From contig JAQSDW010000005.1 in the NCBI GenBank assembly GCA_029946105.1, forward strand, positions 24,616 to 88,615: a stretch of 64,000 nt of DNA, read 5' to 3'. Made by a program: the position numbers and the translations under genes. The notes under the pieces were generated by a model. The model saw only the letters and a list, made by a program, of their open reading frames with translations, ran no database searches and was not told where the DNA came from. Of the stretch, positions 30,465 through 38,562 are shown piece after piece (within the stretch, counting starts at the first letter, position 1; each line of letters opens with the position of its first letter). Source of the stretch: Reyranella sp. Lineage in GTDB: Bacteria > Pseudomonadota > Alphaproteobacteria > Reyranellales > Reyranellaceae.

Positions 30465-31280
30465 CTACCACGAGAAGCGCCAGGAAAGCGCCGATCCCAC
30501 GACGAACTGGTTTCGCGAGCCGCCGGGTCCCGTCACGATCGGTGAGTTGGCGACGGTGTCGGCAAGATAATTGTAGCTGCCGAAGGCAACGAAACTGAGG
30601 CTGTCGTGGATGCGCCAGACGGCGCTGGTGCCGACGCCGACACTGCGCAAGCCAGCGCCAGGATAGTACTGGGCATATCCAGAATTGATCGACTGCGTGG
30701 CATCGATGCCGAAATAGGCCTGATTGTAGGTGCCGTCGGTGACGGAGAGCCGGGGACCGGCGGACAGGAACACGGTGTCGCTCAACCGCATCTTGCCGTC
30801 GATCAGGGCGTCGAAGACGAGGCCATTGCTGCCGCCCAGGCCTCGCCGAAGCTCGACCTTGGCGGCGAGAAAGGGCAAGTCGTAGCGCAGGAAGCCGCCG
30901 CCCTCGACGGTGAAAGGCACGTTGCCGGTTCCGAAGAGATAGCCGCCGTCGCCCTGGTTGCGCGGGAAACGGTAGCGCAGGATCGGACCGGCCTTGAAGC
31001 CGTCGGCGTCGAACAACTTGGCGCCGACGCCGTCGCGCGCCGAGATGAAGATCTTGTCGCGCTGGTAGCGCAGGTCGAGATTGGGTACTGGCAGGATTCG
31101 ATAGTTCGCGCTGCCTTCAAACCACGGCGCCACGACCACACCGGGCCCGATATCGAAAGTCCAGTCCTTGGGCGGTGGTCCGGCCGGTTCGCTGCCGATC
31201 GACGACGGCTGGGCGGAGACGGTTCCCGCAGACGCCGTGATAATGGCTAGAGACAACGCAAAGACACGACGTAAATCCAT
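30465..31280 (-). CDS. MipA/OmpV-family outer-membrane protein
   Basis: A 271-residue predicted beta-barrel. Residues 1-23 form a signal peptide (ending VSA). The MipA/OmpV pattern is visible: WTFDIGPGVVVAPWFEGSAN, RILPVPNLDLRYQRDKIFIS, the glycine-rich strands FKAGPILRYRFPRNQ and GYAQYYPGAGLRSVGVGTS, and a C-terminal aromatic residue (SWRFSW) typical of outer-membrane insertion. Family members scaffold murein-processing enzymes or are regulated with metal and antibiotic resistance; the role here is open. The ATG at 31280 has GGGAG nine bases upstream; a GTG three codons earlier is possible. Confidence 0.87.
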   Translation of the reverse strand: MDLRRVFALSLAIITASAGTVSAQPSSIGSEPAGPPPKDWTFDIGPGVVVAPWFEGSANYRILPVPNLDLRYQRDKIFISARDGVGAKLFDADGFKAGPILRYRFPRNQGDGGYLFGTGNVPFTVEGGGFLRYDLPFLAAKVELRRGLGGSNGLVFDALIDGKMRLSDTVFLSAGPRLSVTDGTYNQAYFGIDATQSINSGYAQYYPGAGLRSVGVGTSAVWRIHDSLSFVAFGSYNYLADTVANSPIVTGPGGSRNQFVVGSALSWRFSW

Positions 31281-31345
31281 CCCATCCACTCCCTACTTGA
31301 GCAAGCTCGTACGAAGTGAGGAAGCGGGTGGATCACGTCTTTCGA

Positions 31346-32008
31346 TCAGAATGCTGCTTCGAGCAGGCGTCGTGCTTCGTGCAGATTCCCGATGACGGTC
31401 ACGCACTTGGCGCGGACCTCGGGCAGTGGCGGAAGGATGTCGGGCACCATGATCGCCATGGTGCCGGCGGCGTGGGCGGCGGTGAGGCCGGCGTTGGAAT
31501 CCTCGAAGGCGACACAGCGGCCGGGCGCTATCCCAAGCCGGCGCGCCGCTTCCAGGTAGACGTCGGGGTGCGGTTTGGCGCGCACGACGTCGTCGCGCGT
31601 GGCGACTGCGGCAAAGCGATGGAGCAGGCCGGCGCGGCCGAGATGCCGCTCGGCCGTGGCCCGGCCGGACGCGGTCGCGACGGCCAGCGGCAGGCGGCGG
31701 GCGCCCAGGAAATCGAGCAGTTCGACCACGCCCTCCTTGACCGGGATGGCGGTGTCGAAGCGCTGCTTGGCGTGGGCGGAGAAGCGTTCGCGGAAATGTT
31801 CGATGCGGAAGCCGGCGCCGTAGAAGTCCCGGATCATGATGTCGCAGTCGGGGCCAGGGATGCCGATCATCGAATGGCAGAAATCGAGCGGCATTTTCAG
31901 GCCAAGCGCGTCGGCGGCAGCCTGCAGGGCCTCGATATAGACCGTTTCAGTGTCAATCAGCAGGCCATCCATGTCGAAAATGACGGCCTCGATGGGTTTC
32001 TCGAACAT
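31346..32008 (-). CDS. HAD-superfamily phosphatase/phosphoglucomutase-like
   Basis: A 220-residue HAD hydrolase of subfamily IA with a helical cap. Motif I is VIFDMDGLLIDTE, motif II is in AVATASGRA, motif III is the Lys in VRAKPHPDVYLEAAR and motif IV is FEDSNAG. The DxDGxxxDTE start and PHPD wording resemble beta-phosphoglucomutase and small sugar-phosphate phosphatases. The physiological substrate cannot be read from sequence. It stands alone, divergent from the small cupin gene with a 49-bp gap. Confidence 0.88.
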   Translation of the reverse strand: MFEKPIEAVIFDMDGLLIDTETVYIEALQAAADALGLKMPLDFCHSMIGIPGPDCDIMIRDFYGAGFRIEHFRERFSAHAKQRFDTAIPVKEGVVELLDFLGARRLPLAVATASGRATAERHLGRAGLLHRFAAVATRDDVVRAKPHPDVYLEAARRLGIAPGRCVAFEDSNAGLTAAHAAGTMAIMVPDILPPLPEVRAKCVTVIGNLHEARRLLEAAF

Positions 32009-32057
32009 GCTTTCGTTCTAAGCTCGATCCTGGAAACAGCAAGCGGGAGAAAAATTC

Positions 32058-32408
32058 ATGCGCATCCATAACCTATATGTCGACGAAAAAGGTGAAACTC
32101 ACTTCCGTGACATCGAAGTCGAATGGAAGAACGAGGGCCGCGGTGGCAAGACCTCGGCCACCTTCCCGGCGACCGGCATCATCTTCCGCGAGACCCCGGG
32201 CACCTATGACTACGAATGGCATCCGGCGCCGCGCCGGCAATACATCATCAACCTCGACGGCGGCGTCTCGATCGAGGCGAGCGACGGCGAAAAGCGCATC
32301 ATCGGCGCCGGCGAGGTCATCCTGGTCGAGGATACCAGCGGCAAGGGTCATTTCTCGCGCGCCATCAACAACAAGATGCGCCATTCCATCTTCGTGCCGA
32401 TCGAATAG
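32058..32408 (+). CDS. Small cupin-domain protein
   Basis: A 116-residue single-domain cupin. The beta-barrel signature is seen as YEWHPAPRRQYIINLDGGVSI (shortened cupin motif 1, with one His and a Gln) and IIGAGEVILVEDTSGKGHFS (motif 2, ending with a His). Such small cupins bind a metal and act as isomerases, dioxygenases or simple binding proteins. The predicted product is cytoplasmic. It is followed by a large palindromic repeat that probably serves as its terminator, so it is unlikely to be strongly linked to the downstream aminotransferase. Confidence 0.8.
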   Translation: MRIHNLYVDEKGETHFRDIEVEWKNEGRGGKTSATFPATGIIFRETPGTYDYEWHPAPRRQYIINLDGGVSIEASDGEKRIIGAGEVILVEDTSGKGHFSRAINNKMRHSIFVPIE

Positions 32409-32414
32409 TCGGCG

Positions 32415-32476
32415 GAGCGCGCCACTCCAGTGGCGCTCGTAAGTCAGAGAAGATGCGCCACTGGAGTGGTGCGCTC
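32415..32476. repeat. REP-like palindromic element, copy 1
   Basis: Two 21-bp arms (32415-32435 and 32456-32476) are inverted with a single mismatch around a 20-base loop. The first arm also folds on itself (GCCACT-CC-AGTGGC). The 19-bp core CACTGGAGTGGTGCGCTCC (32459-32477) recurs on the same strand at 56157-56175, in both cases followed by one base and ATGA. The element lies between the cupin and aminotransferase genes and can act as a terminator. An ATG inside it (32479) is not used as the start of the next gene. Confidence 0.6.
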
Positions 32477-32490
32477 CCATGAGGCCAAGC

Positions 32491-33783
32491 ATGAACATCC
32501 AGACTCCTGTCGATCGAACCAACGATCTCGTCGAAACCGCCAAGCGCGTGCTGCCGGGCGGCAGCTTCGGCAACATGCCGGCCGAGGTGATTCTGCGGGA
32601 AGGGAAGGGCGGTCGGATCTGGGACGAGGCCGGCAAGGAATATGTCGACTTCCTGCTGGGCTCGGGGCCGATGTTCATCGGCCATGCCCATCCCGAGGTG
32701 ACGGCGGCGGTGCAGGCGCAGGTGCCGTTCGGCACGACCTTCTTCGGCAACAACCGTCACGGCATCGCACTCGCCGAGGCGATCGTCGACGCCGTGCCCT
32801 GCGCCGACCAGGTGCGCTTCGTCTGCTCCGGCACCGAGGCCGATCTCTATGCCATGCGGGCGGCGCGTGCCTTCCGCAAGCGCGACAAGATCCTGAAGTT
32901 CGAGGGCGGCTACCACGGCATGAGCGACTACGCGCTGGTCTCGCTGGCGCCCAAGAACCCGGGCAATTTCCCGCGCGGCTCGATCGATTCCGCCGGCATT
33001 CCGAAGTCGGTGGCCGACGAGATGGTGGTCGCGGCCTTCAACGACATCGACATGGTGCGGAGCCTGATCGAGGAGCAGAAGGACGAGCTGGCCGGCGTCA
33101 TCGTCGAGCCGTTCCAGCGCCTGATCCCGCCCAAGCCGGGCTTCCTGCAGGCGCTGCGTGAGGTGACGGCCGAGTACGGCATTCCGCTGATCTTCGACGA
33201 GGTCGTGACCGGCTTCCGCTTCGCCTATGGCGGCGCCCAGGAATATTACGGCGTGACGCCCGATCTCTGCACCCTGGGCAAGATCGTGGGTGGTGGCTTT
33301 GCCCTGGCAGCCGTCGCCGGCCGCGCCGACATCATGGCGCATTTCGACCGGATCACGATGGCCGACGAGGATTTCATCTTCCAGGTCGGCACGCTCTCGG
33401 GCAATCCGGTGGCTTCGGTCGCGGGTCTCGCGACGCTGGAAGTGCTGAAGCAGCCCGGCACCTATGAGAAAGTCTTCGCCACCGGCCGCACGCTGATGGA
33501 CACCCTGCAGGAGCTCTTGAACTCAGCCGGCTTCAAGGCCCAGGTGATCGGCGAGCCGCCGCTGTTCGACATCCTCTTCACCGACCAGCCGATCAAGGAC
33601 TATCGCGATACCTTGAAGGCCGACACCGCGATCCTGAAGCGTTTCAACCAGCTCCTGCGCACCCGCGGCATCATGAAGGGCGAGAGCAAATACTATGTCA
33701 GCCTGGCCCACACCCAGGCCGACATCGACCACACGATCGGCGCCTGGACCGACGCGTTGAAGGAGCTGAAGGCCGGCCGCTAG
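32491..33783 (+). CDS. Class III PLP aminotransferase (GSA-aminomutase-like)
   Basis: A 430-residue enzyme of aminotransferase class III, closest in wording to glutamate-1-semialdehyde aminomutases and related omega-transaminases. It shows RVLPGGSFGNMP at the start, CSGTEADLYAMRAARAF (the S-G-T-E-A phosphate cup), GGYHGMSDYAL, the PLP Asp in IFDEVVTGFRFAYGG, and the Schiff-base lysine at about 263 in TLGKIVGGGFALAAVAGR. It is probably not the true HemL, since it has a TMADEDFIFQVGTLSGNP block like the catabolic members. The ATG at 32491 has GAGG upstream. The next gene starts 17 nt after its stop. Confidence 0.88.
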   Translation: MNIQTPVDRTNDLVETAKRVLPGGSFGNMPAEVILREGKGGRIWDEAGKEYVDFLLGSGPMFIGHAHPEVTAAVQAQVPFGTTFFGNNRHGIALAEAIVDAVPCADQVRFVCSGTEADLYAMRAARAFRKRDKILKFEGGYHGMSDYALVSLAPKNPGNFPRGSIDSAGIPKSVADEMVVAAFNDIDMVRSLIEEQKDELAGVIVEPFQRLIPPKPGFLQALREVTAEYGIPLIFDEVVTGFRFAYGGAQEYYGVTPDLCTLGKIVGGGFALAAVAGRADIMAHFDRITMADEDFIFQVGTLSGNPVASVAGLATLEVLKQPGTYEKVFATGRTLMDTLQELLNSAGFKAQVIGEPPLFDILFTDQPIKDYRDTLKADTAILKRFNQLLRTRGIMKGESKYYVSLAHTQADIDHTIGAWTDALKELKAGR

Positions 33784-33800
33784 GACAGAAGAGGGCCAAC

Positions 33801-34322
33801 GTGCGCAAAGCAACGATCCTGGGAAAACCATGGAAGGCGTCCGAGACAGTGGTCGCCGCCGGCCAGTGTCTTTGTGGCGCCGTCGAAATCGAGATCGAGA
33901 CGCCCGCGCGCTGGGCTTGGCACGATCATTCCGGGGCGACCCGGCGCGCACATGGCGCTGCCTATGCGACCTACGTCGGCAGCTGGCGGCGGCGCTTTCG
34001 CGTGACCAAGGGCCAGGCCGACATCACGCGATTTCAGGACGAGGCGACCGGGACGATCCGGAGTTTTTGCGCTCGCTGCGGAACGCCGCTGGTCTACGAA
34101 CGCGCGCGCTCGGCGCACATGGTCAATATCCCGCGCGCGCTCTTCCCGGGCCGCACGGGCCGCGAACCCCACTATCACATCGCCATCGATCAATTGCAGG
34201 ATTGGACCTATCTCGGTGAGCCGCTGGTTCCGCTGAAAGGCTATCCCGGCGTCGTCTGGACGCGGCCGACCCGGAATTCGACCCGGAAGAAGCGCGGCAC
34301 GGTGCAGACGCGCAACGTCTGA
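33801..34322 (+). CDS. GFA/CENP-V-like zinc protein with altered second metal site
   Basis: A 173-residue protein of the glutathione-dependent formaldehyde-activating (GFA) fold. The structural zinc pair is present as C23-L-C25 with C90-x-x-C93 (SFCARCGTPL). The catalytic-zinc loop, normally C-H-C-S-x-C, reads HDHSGATRR, so its cysteines at 41, 43 and 46 are His, His and Ala. It may bind another metal or none. The C-terminus (about 150-173) is basic (TRPTRNSTRKKRG). A GTG start with GAGGG in front is used. It lies between the aminotransferase and a broken methyltransferase gene in one run of plus-strand genes. Confidence 0.75.
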   Translation: MRKATILGKPWKASETVVAAGQCLCGAVEIEIETPARWAWHDHSGATRRAHGAAYATYVGSWRRRFRVTKGQADITRFQDEATGTIRSFCARCGTPLVYERARSAHMVNIPRALFPGRTGREPHYHIAIDQLQDWTYLGEPLVPLKGYPGVVWTRPTRNSTRKKRGTVQTRNV

Positions 34323-34335
34323 GCGGGAGACGATC

Positions 34336-35113
34336 ATGAACATCGACTTTCACGCAGCCGCCAATCGCTACAGCTATGCCGGCAGGGAGGCGCAACCCGA
34401 TTGGATCGCGGTCGTCCGGTCTCTGATCGATCCTGCGGGCAAGCGGGTTGCCGACATCGGCTGTGGCGGCGGTATCTACAGTGCTGCATGGGCGGATCTC
34501 GGCGCGGCTGAGGTCACGGGTGTCGACTTTTCGGCCGAGATGGTGCGGACGGCGACCGAGAAGAATCGCGAGAGGACCAACAGCGCCTTTAAGCAGGGTG
34601 ATGCGCTGGCGACCGGGTTGCCGGCGGCAAGCGTCGACATCGTGTTCGAGCGTGCGCTCATTCATCATCTGACGGATTACGACGCCTGTTTCGGTGAAGC
34701 CGGGCGGCTTCTCGCCGGCGGTGGGCGGGCGATTATCCAGGATCGCACGCCGGAGGATGTCGCGCTGCCCGGATCGCCCGAGCACATCAGGGGCTATTTC
34801 TTCGAATGCTTCCCCAAGCTGCTGGAAAACCGAGCGGGCACGACGTCCGACGCTCGAGGCGGTCGAGCACGCCCTGCGCCGCGCCGGCTTCGAGGCGCTG
34901 CGGACCGTCACGGTGTGGGAAACGCGCAAACGCCATGACGATGTTCGTGCCCTGGCGGCGGATCTCCTCGGCCGCGTCGAGCGATCGATCCTGCACGCGC
35001 TCACCGATCAGGAATTGAACGAGCTTATCGCCTTCATCGGCCAACGCCTTCCCGCTGATGCGCCCCTCGTTGAAAAGGACCGGTGGACGATCTGGTCCGG
35101 CACGAAGACCTAG
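34336..35113 (+). pseudogene. Class I SAM methyltransferase gene with a +1 frameshift
   Basis: The first frame gives a normal class I methyltransferase: motif I VADIGCGGGIYSAAWADLG, motif II VTGVDFSAEMV, then GDALATGLPAASVDIVFERALIHHL. After FFECFPKLLE near 34830 this frame runs into meaningless sequence and ends at 34938. The natural continuation (ARRPTLEAVEHALRRAGF and so on, ending DRWTIWSGTKT) lies in the +1 frame and ends at 35113. One extra base, probably near the AAAACC run at 34826-34831, would explain it. Corrected, the protein would have about 258 residues. It may be a true inactivation or a sequencing error; the second half is still well conserved in coding style. Confidence 0.75.
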
Positions 35114-35125
35114 GTCGCGCTCCAC

Positions 35126-35872
35126 TCAGGGTTCGTCGAGGCCCTTCTTCTTCAGGATCGGCAGGTTCTTCGGGTCGGCCAGCATCAGCAGCAGCTCATC
35201 GGCCGCGGCGCGGTTGCGTGATGCGACCGAGACGCCGCCCGAATAGGGCAGGTAGTGCTGGACCTCGAGCGGGATGGGCCCCACCAGCATCGCGCCCGGC
35301 ACGGCCAGAAGCTCGCTCATTGGCTGCATGGCGATCTCGGCCTCTCCGGTCACGACCTTCTCGGCCGAGTACCCGCCCTTCACCAGGACGGTCTTGGATT
35401 TCAGCTCGGCGGCGATGCCCATCTTTTCGAACAGGTTGGCGAGGTAGAGGCCGGCCGAGCCGCCCGATGCCGGATCGGTGTAGGCGATGGCCCGCGCGGC
35501 GAGCAGGCTCTTCTTCCACGCGTCGACCGTGGAGATGTCGGGCACGGGCGCGCCCTGCTTGACGGCGACGCCGATACCGACCCGCGCCAGCGCCTTGGCG
35601 CTGCTCTCGACGATGCGGTTGCCGAGATAGGGCCCCAGCACCAGCGGCGGCATGACGACGACGTCGAAATACTCGCCGGCGCCCACCCGCTTGCCGAGAT
35701 TGCCGGCGGTGTCGTTCTCGATCGTCACTTTGTGGCCGGTGCGCTTCTCGAACTCGGGCACCAGTTCCAGCGCCGCCGGCTTGAAGGCGCCGGCGGTCAG
35801 CAGCTTGAGATCGACCGCCGCGGCGCCACCCGAGCCGGCGAGTAGGCAGATGAAGGCAAGGATGATGCGCAT
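35126..35872 (-). CDS. ModA-like (SBP_bac_11) periplasmic binding protein
   Basis: A 248-residue binding protein of the molybdate-type SBP_bac_11 group. Residues 1-19 form a signal peptide (ending GAAA). Family blocks: LKLLTAGAFKPAALELVPEFEKRTGHKV, then NDTAGNLGKRVGAGEYFDVVVM, YTDPASGGSAGLYLANLFEKMGI and SGGVSVASRNRAAADELLLML. Many such orphan proteins bind organic anions rather than molybdate. There is no permease or ATPase nearby. The ATG at 35872 has AGAGGA upstream; longer readings extend antisense over the PanE-like gene and are rejected. It follows that gene by 11 nt and may be cotranscribed. Confidence 0.85.
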   Translation of the reverse strand: MRIILAFICLLAGSGGAAAVDLKLLTAGAFKPAALELVPEFEKRTGHKVTIENDTAGNLGKRVGAGEYFDVVVMPPLVLGPYLGNRIVESSAKALARVGIGVAVKQGAPVPDISTVDAWKKSLLAARAIAYTDPASGGSAGLYLANLFEKMGIAAELKSKTVLVKGGYSAEKVVTGEAEIAMQPMSELLAVPGAMLVGPIPLEVQHYLPYSGGVSVASRNRAAADELLLMLADPKNLPILKKKGLDEP

Positions 35873-35883
35873 GGTCGGATCCT

Positions 35884-36807
35884 CTAGCTGGGTGTGCCCA
35901 TGATGTAGGGTTTCAGCATCGCATGCAGGAAGGTATGGGTGGGAACGGGCACGCCATATTTGCCACCGAGTTCGATCACCTTGCCGGAAAGCCACGGCAA
36001 CTCGATCCTGTTGCCGCGCAGGAGGTCGGCGCCCATCGAGGCCATCAGGTGGGCGGGCGCATTGCGGTTGAAGTTGAGCGTGCGGTCCACGGCATCGCCC
36101 GGCAGCGCAATGCCCGAGGCGCGGCCGACGGCCACCACCTCCTCGTAGGCGGCGATGAAATAGGGCGCGATATCGGGATCGTTGCGCAGGTTGCCGATCG
36201 GCAGCCGGGTGAGCGCCATCATGCCGGCATTGGAGGCGAGCAGGATGAATTTCATCCAGAGCTCGGTCAGGATCGCCTCGCTGAAGACACCGTCGATGCC
36301 GGCCTTGGCGCAGGCGGCGGCCAGTGCCTGGCCGCGCGGGCTCTTCGTGCCATCGAGTTCGCCGAACACCATGCGCATCACCGTGCCGGTCTGGCGGATG
36401 ACGCCGGGCTCGGCGATGACGGCGCTGATGTTGGCGACGCCGGGCATCACGGCCTGCTTGCCTAGGAGGGGGATCAGCCGTTCGTGGGCATCGATGCCGT
36501 TCTGCAGGGTGATGACGGCGGTATCCTTGCCGACCATCGGCTTGATCTGCTGGCCGGCGCTCTCGACGTCCCATAGTTTTACGCAAAGCAGCACGACGTC
36601 GACTGGCCCGACCGTGCGCGGGTCGTCGGTGGCTTGCGTGAGAGTGACATGCGTCTCGCCGCGGCCGCCCTCGACCTTGAGCCCTTTGCTCTTCATGGCA
36701 GCGAGATGCGCGCCGCGGGCGATGAAGGTGACGTCCTCGCCTGCCTGGGCGAGTGCGGCGCCATAGCCGCCGCCAATGCCGCCCGCGCCAACGATCGCTA
36801 TACGCAT
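35884..36807 (-). CDS. 2-dehydropantoate 2-reductase family (PanE/ApbA)
   Basis: A 307-residue NADPH-dependent reductase. The Rossmann start is MRIAIVGAGGIGGGYGAALA; the catalytic lysine lies in LTELWMKFILLASN, and TLQNGIDAHERL matches the conserved QNG motif. True PanE reduces ketopantoate to pantoate for coenzyme A synthesis, but the family has many catabolic relatives acting on other 2-keto acids. Its neighbours (HutD, CaiB/BaiF, a binding protein) favour a catabolic relative. It is the third gene in the minus-strand run from 38552, with 9 bp to HutD and 11 bp to the binding-protein gene. Confidence 0.85.
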   Translation of the reverse strand: MRIAIVGAGGIGGGYGAALAQAGEDVTFIARGAHLAAMKSKGLKVEGGRGETHVTLTQATDDPRTVGPVDVVLLCVKLWDVESAGQQIKPMVGKDTAVITLQNGIDAHERLIPLLGKQAVMPGVANISAVIAEPGVIRQTGTVMRMVFGELDGTKSPRGQALAAACAKAGIDGVFSEAILTELWMKFILLASNAGMMALTRLPIGNLRNDPDIAPYFIAAYEEVVAVGRASGIALPGDAVDRTLNFNRNAPAHLMASMGADLLRGNRIELPWLSGKVIELGGKYGVPVPTHTFLHAMLKPYIMGTPS

Positions 36808-36816
36808 GTCGTTCTC

Positions 36817-37371
36817 CTAAATGATGCTGGCGAGTAGAACGCGCCCGGCCGATGCGGCGACGGGGATCAACGTATCGGCCTCGATGCGCAGGCCGTGATC
36901 CACTGCGAGCTCGTAGCCTGTGCCCAGCACGTCGATCGTGGCGGGCTCAGCGGGGCAATAGGCAATGTGCGTGCCGGCGCCGAGGATGATGTCGCGGCCG
37001 GCCTCGAGCACCCGGATGTCGATCCTCACCTTGGCGCGGTCGCCGATGAGATTGACCACCTCGACCGGTCCTGCCTCGAGGCGGCTCACGATCGGCGTTT
37101 CGCCGGCGAAGCGCACCGGTCGCAAGGGCTGGCGGACGTCGATCTCGCCGTCCCGCGTCTGCAGTACCAGGCCACTGCCGGCCACGAGAACTTGTACGCG
37201 ATCGAAGCCGCGATAATCCGAGAAGGGGCCGGGCGCCACGATGGGCGTGCGGCCGAAGCGCCAGACGTCGCCGTCCTTGTCGGTCACGGCGGCGATATCG
37301 ACCGTGACGCCGCCGCCGTTCCGCCACGGCGTGGTGACGTATTGCGCGGGGCTGAGCCGGGTAATCGTCAT
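36817..37371 (-). CDS. hutD: HutD-family cupin-like protein
   Basis: A 184-residue protein of the HutD family. The diagnostic start WRNGGGVTVDIAA is followed by VWRFGRTPIVAPGPFSDYRGFDR and the LVAGSGLVL strand of a double cupin fold. HutD in pseudomonads tunes the histidine-utilisation operon, but many family members occur outside hut genes, as here: no hut enzyme is in this window. Its ATG overlaps the stop of the CaiB/BaiF gene (ATGA), so the two are cotranslated. The role with the CoA-transferase is unknown. Confidence 0.85.
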   Translation of the reverse strand: MTITRLSPAQYVTTPWRNGGGVTVDIAAVTDKDGDVWRFGRTPIVAPGPFSDYRGFDRVQVLVAGSGLVLQTRDGEIDVRQPLRPVRFAGETPIVSRLEAGPVEVVNLIGDRAKVRIDIRVLEAGRDIILGAGTHIAYCPAEPATIDVLGTGYELAVDHGLRIEADTLIPVAASAGRVLLASII

Positions 37372-38552
37372 GCTGCTGCCACGGTGCCGTCGGCCAGCAG
37401 GGCCGTGATCTCGGCCGGCGCATAGCCGTGCTCGGCCAGGATCGCTGGGCTGTGCTGACCCGGTACCGGCGCGGTGGCGCGGAGCGTATTGGCGGCCGGT
37501 GGCGGCGTGCCGGGCAGCGCCGGCACCGGCACCGCTCGCGGCAGGCCGGCCTGTTCCAGCCAGTTGATCAGGCCGGTTTCGCGCACCTGCGGCTGGGCGA
37601 TGAACTCGGCGTAGCTGTTCAGGCGTTCATGCATGATGCGGGCCTCGGTCAGGCGCCTGCTCCATTCGGCGCACGGCCGCGATGCCAGCGCTGGCCGCAC
37701 GATGGCGTAGAGCGCCACGTCGTTGGCCAGCCGCGACGCCGGATCGGCGAAGCGTGGCTCGGCGGCGAGCGCGGGCATGTCCATCGCCGCGCACAGGCTC
37801 GTCCAGTCGCGGTCGTTGATGGCCACGATCGACATCCAGCCGTCGGCCGTCTGGAAGACACCACCCGGCGCGCCGCCGGGTTTCATCGTGCCGCCCTCGA
37901 GATGGCAGGCCATGAGACGGATCGACTGCAGCGCGGTCGCGGCCTGCATCAGGCTGACCTCGATGTAGCGGCCGTGCGCCTCGTCGCGCCGGGCATAGAG
38001 GGCCGAGGCGAGCGCCTGGTAGGCATAGAGCGCCGTCGACATGTCGACCACGATCACCGGGACGCGATGGGGAATGCCGTCGTCGCCGCGATTCTCCGCC
38101 ATCAGGCCGGTATAGGCCTGCAGCACGGGATCCATCGCCGGCCGCTCGGCGAGCGGCCCGGTCTGGCCGAAGCCCGAGATCGAGAGGTAGAGGATGCGCG
38201 GAACGCGGGCCGAGACGGCCGCGTAGTCGAAGCCCAGCCGCCGGATCACGCCCGGCCTGAATCCTTCGAGGAAGACATCGGCGCCTTCCAACAGGCGCCA
38301 CACCACCTGCTTGCCGGCCTCGCGCTTGAGGTCGACGGCGATGCTGCGCTTGCCCATGTTGCCGATGATCGAATAGGCGGTGTGGCTGCCATAGCGGGCG
38401 CCCAGCGCGCGGGCCCAGTCACCTTCGCCCTGGCTTTCGACCTTGATCACTTGCGCGCCGTGCTGGGCCAGCAGCATCGCGCAGTAAGGACCGGCGATGC
38501 CCTGGCTGAGGTCGATCACCTTGAGTCCGGCGAAGGGCGCGTCATAACTCAT
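37368..38552 (-). CDS. CaiB/BaiF-type CoA-transferase
   Basis: A 394-residue class III CoA-transferase that moves CoA between carboxylic acids, for example oxalate, carnitine or succinate derivatives. The N-terminus reads LKVIDLSQGIAGPYCAMLLAQHGAQVIKVE, followed by GRSIAVDLKR-like sequence KRSIAVDLKREAGK, FRPGVIRRLGFDYA, and the likely nucleophilic Asp in VVDMSTALYAYQAL. The GGVFQTADGWMSI block is also typical. It is followed by HutD and PanE-like genes on the same strand and begins 10 bp after the PTGR-like gene stop, so these four or five genes likely form an operon for an unknown organic acid. Confidence 0.9.
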   Translation of the reverse strand: MSYDAPFAGLKVIDLSQGIAGPYCAMLLAQHGAQVIKVESQGEGDWARALGARYGSHTAYSIIGNMGKRSIAVDLKREAGKQVVWRLLEGADVFLEGFRPGVIRRLGFDYAAVSARVPRILYLSISGFGQTGPLAERPAMDPVLQAYTGLMAENRGDDGIPHRVPVIVVDMSTALYAYQALASALYARRDEAHGRYIEVSLMQAATALQSIRLMACHLEGGTMKPGGAPGGVFQTADGWMSIVAINDRDWTSLCAAMDMPALAAEPRFADPASRLANDVALYAIVRPALASRPCAEWSRRLTEARIMHERLNSYAEFIAQPQVRETGLINWLEQAGLPRAVPVPALPGTPPPAANTLRATAPVPGQHSPAILAEHGYAPAEITALLADGTVAAA

Positions 38553-38562
38553 GGGGCAGGGC

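Noticed and set aside
32479..32490. Start of the aminotransferase at the ATG at 32479
   Set aside because: This ATG is the end of the palindromic repeat; the ATG at 32491 has a GAGG and the family's usual N-terminus.
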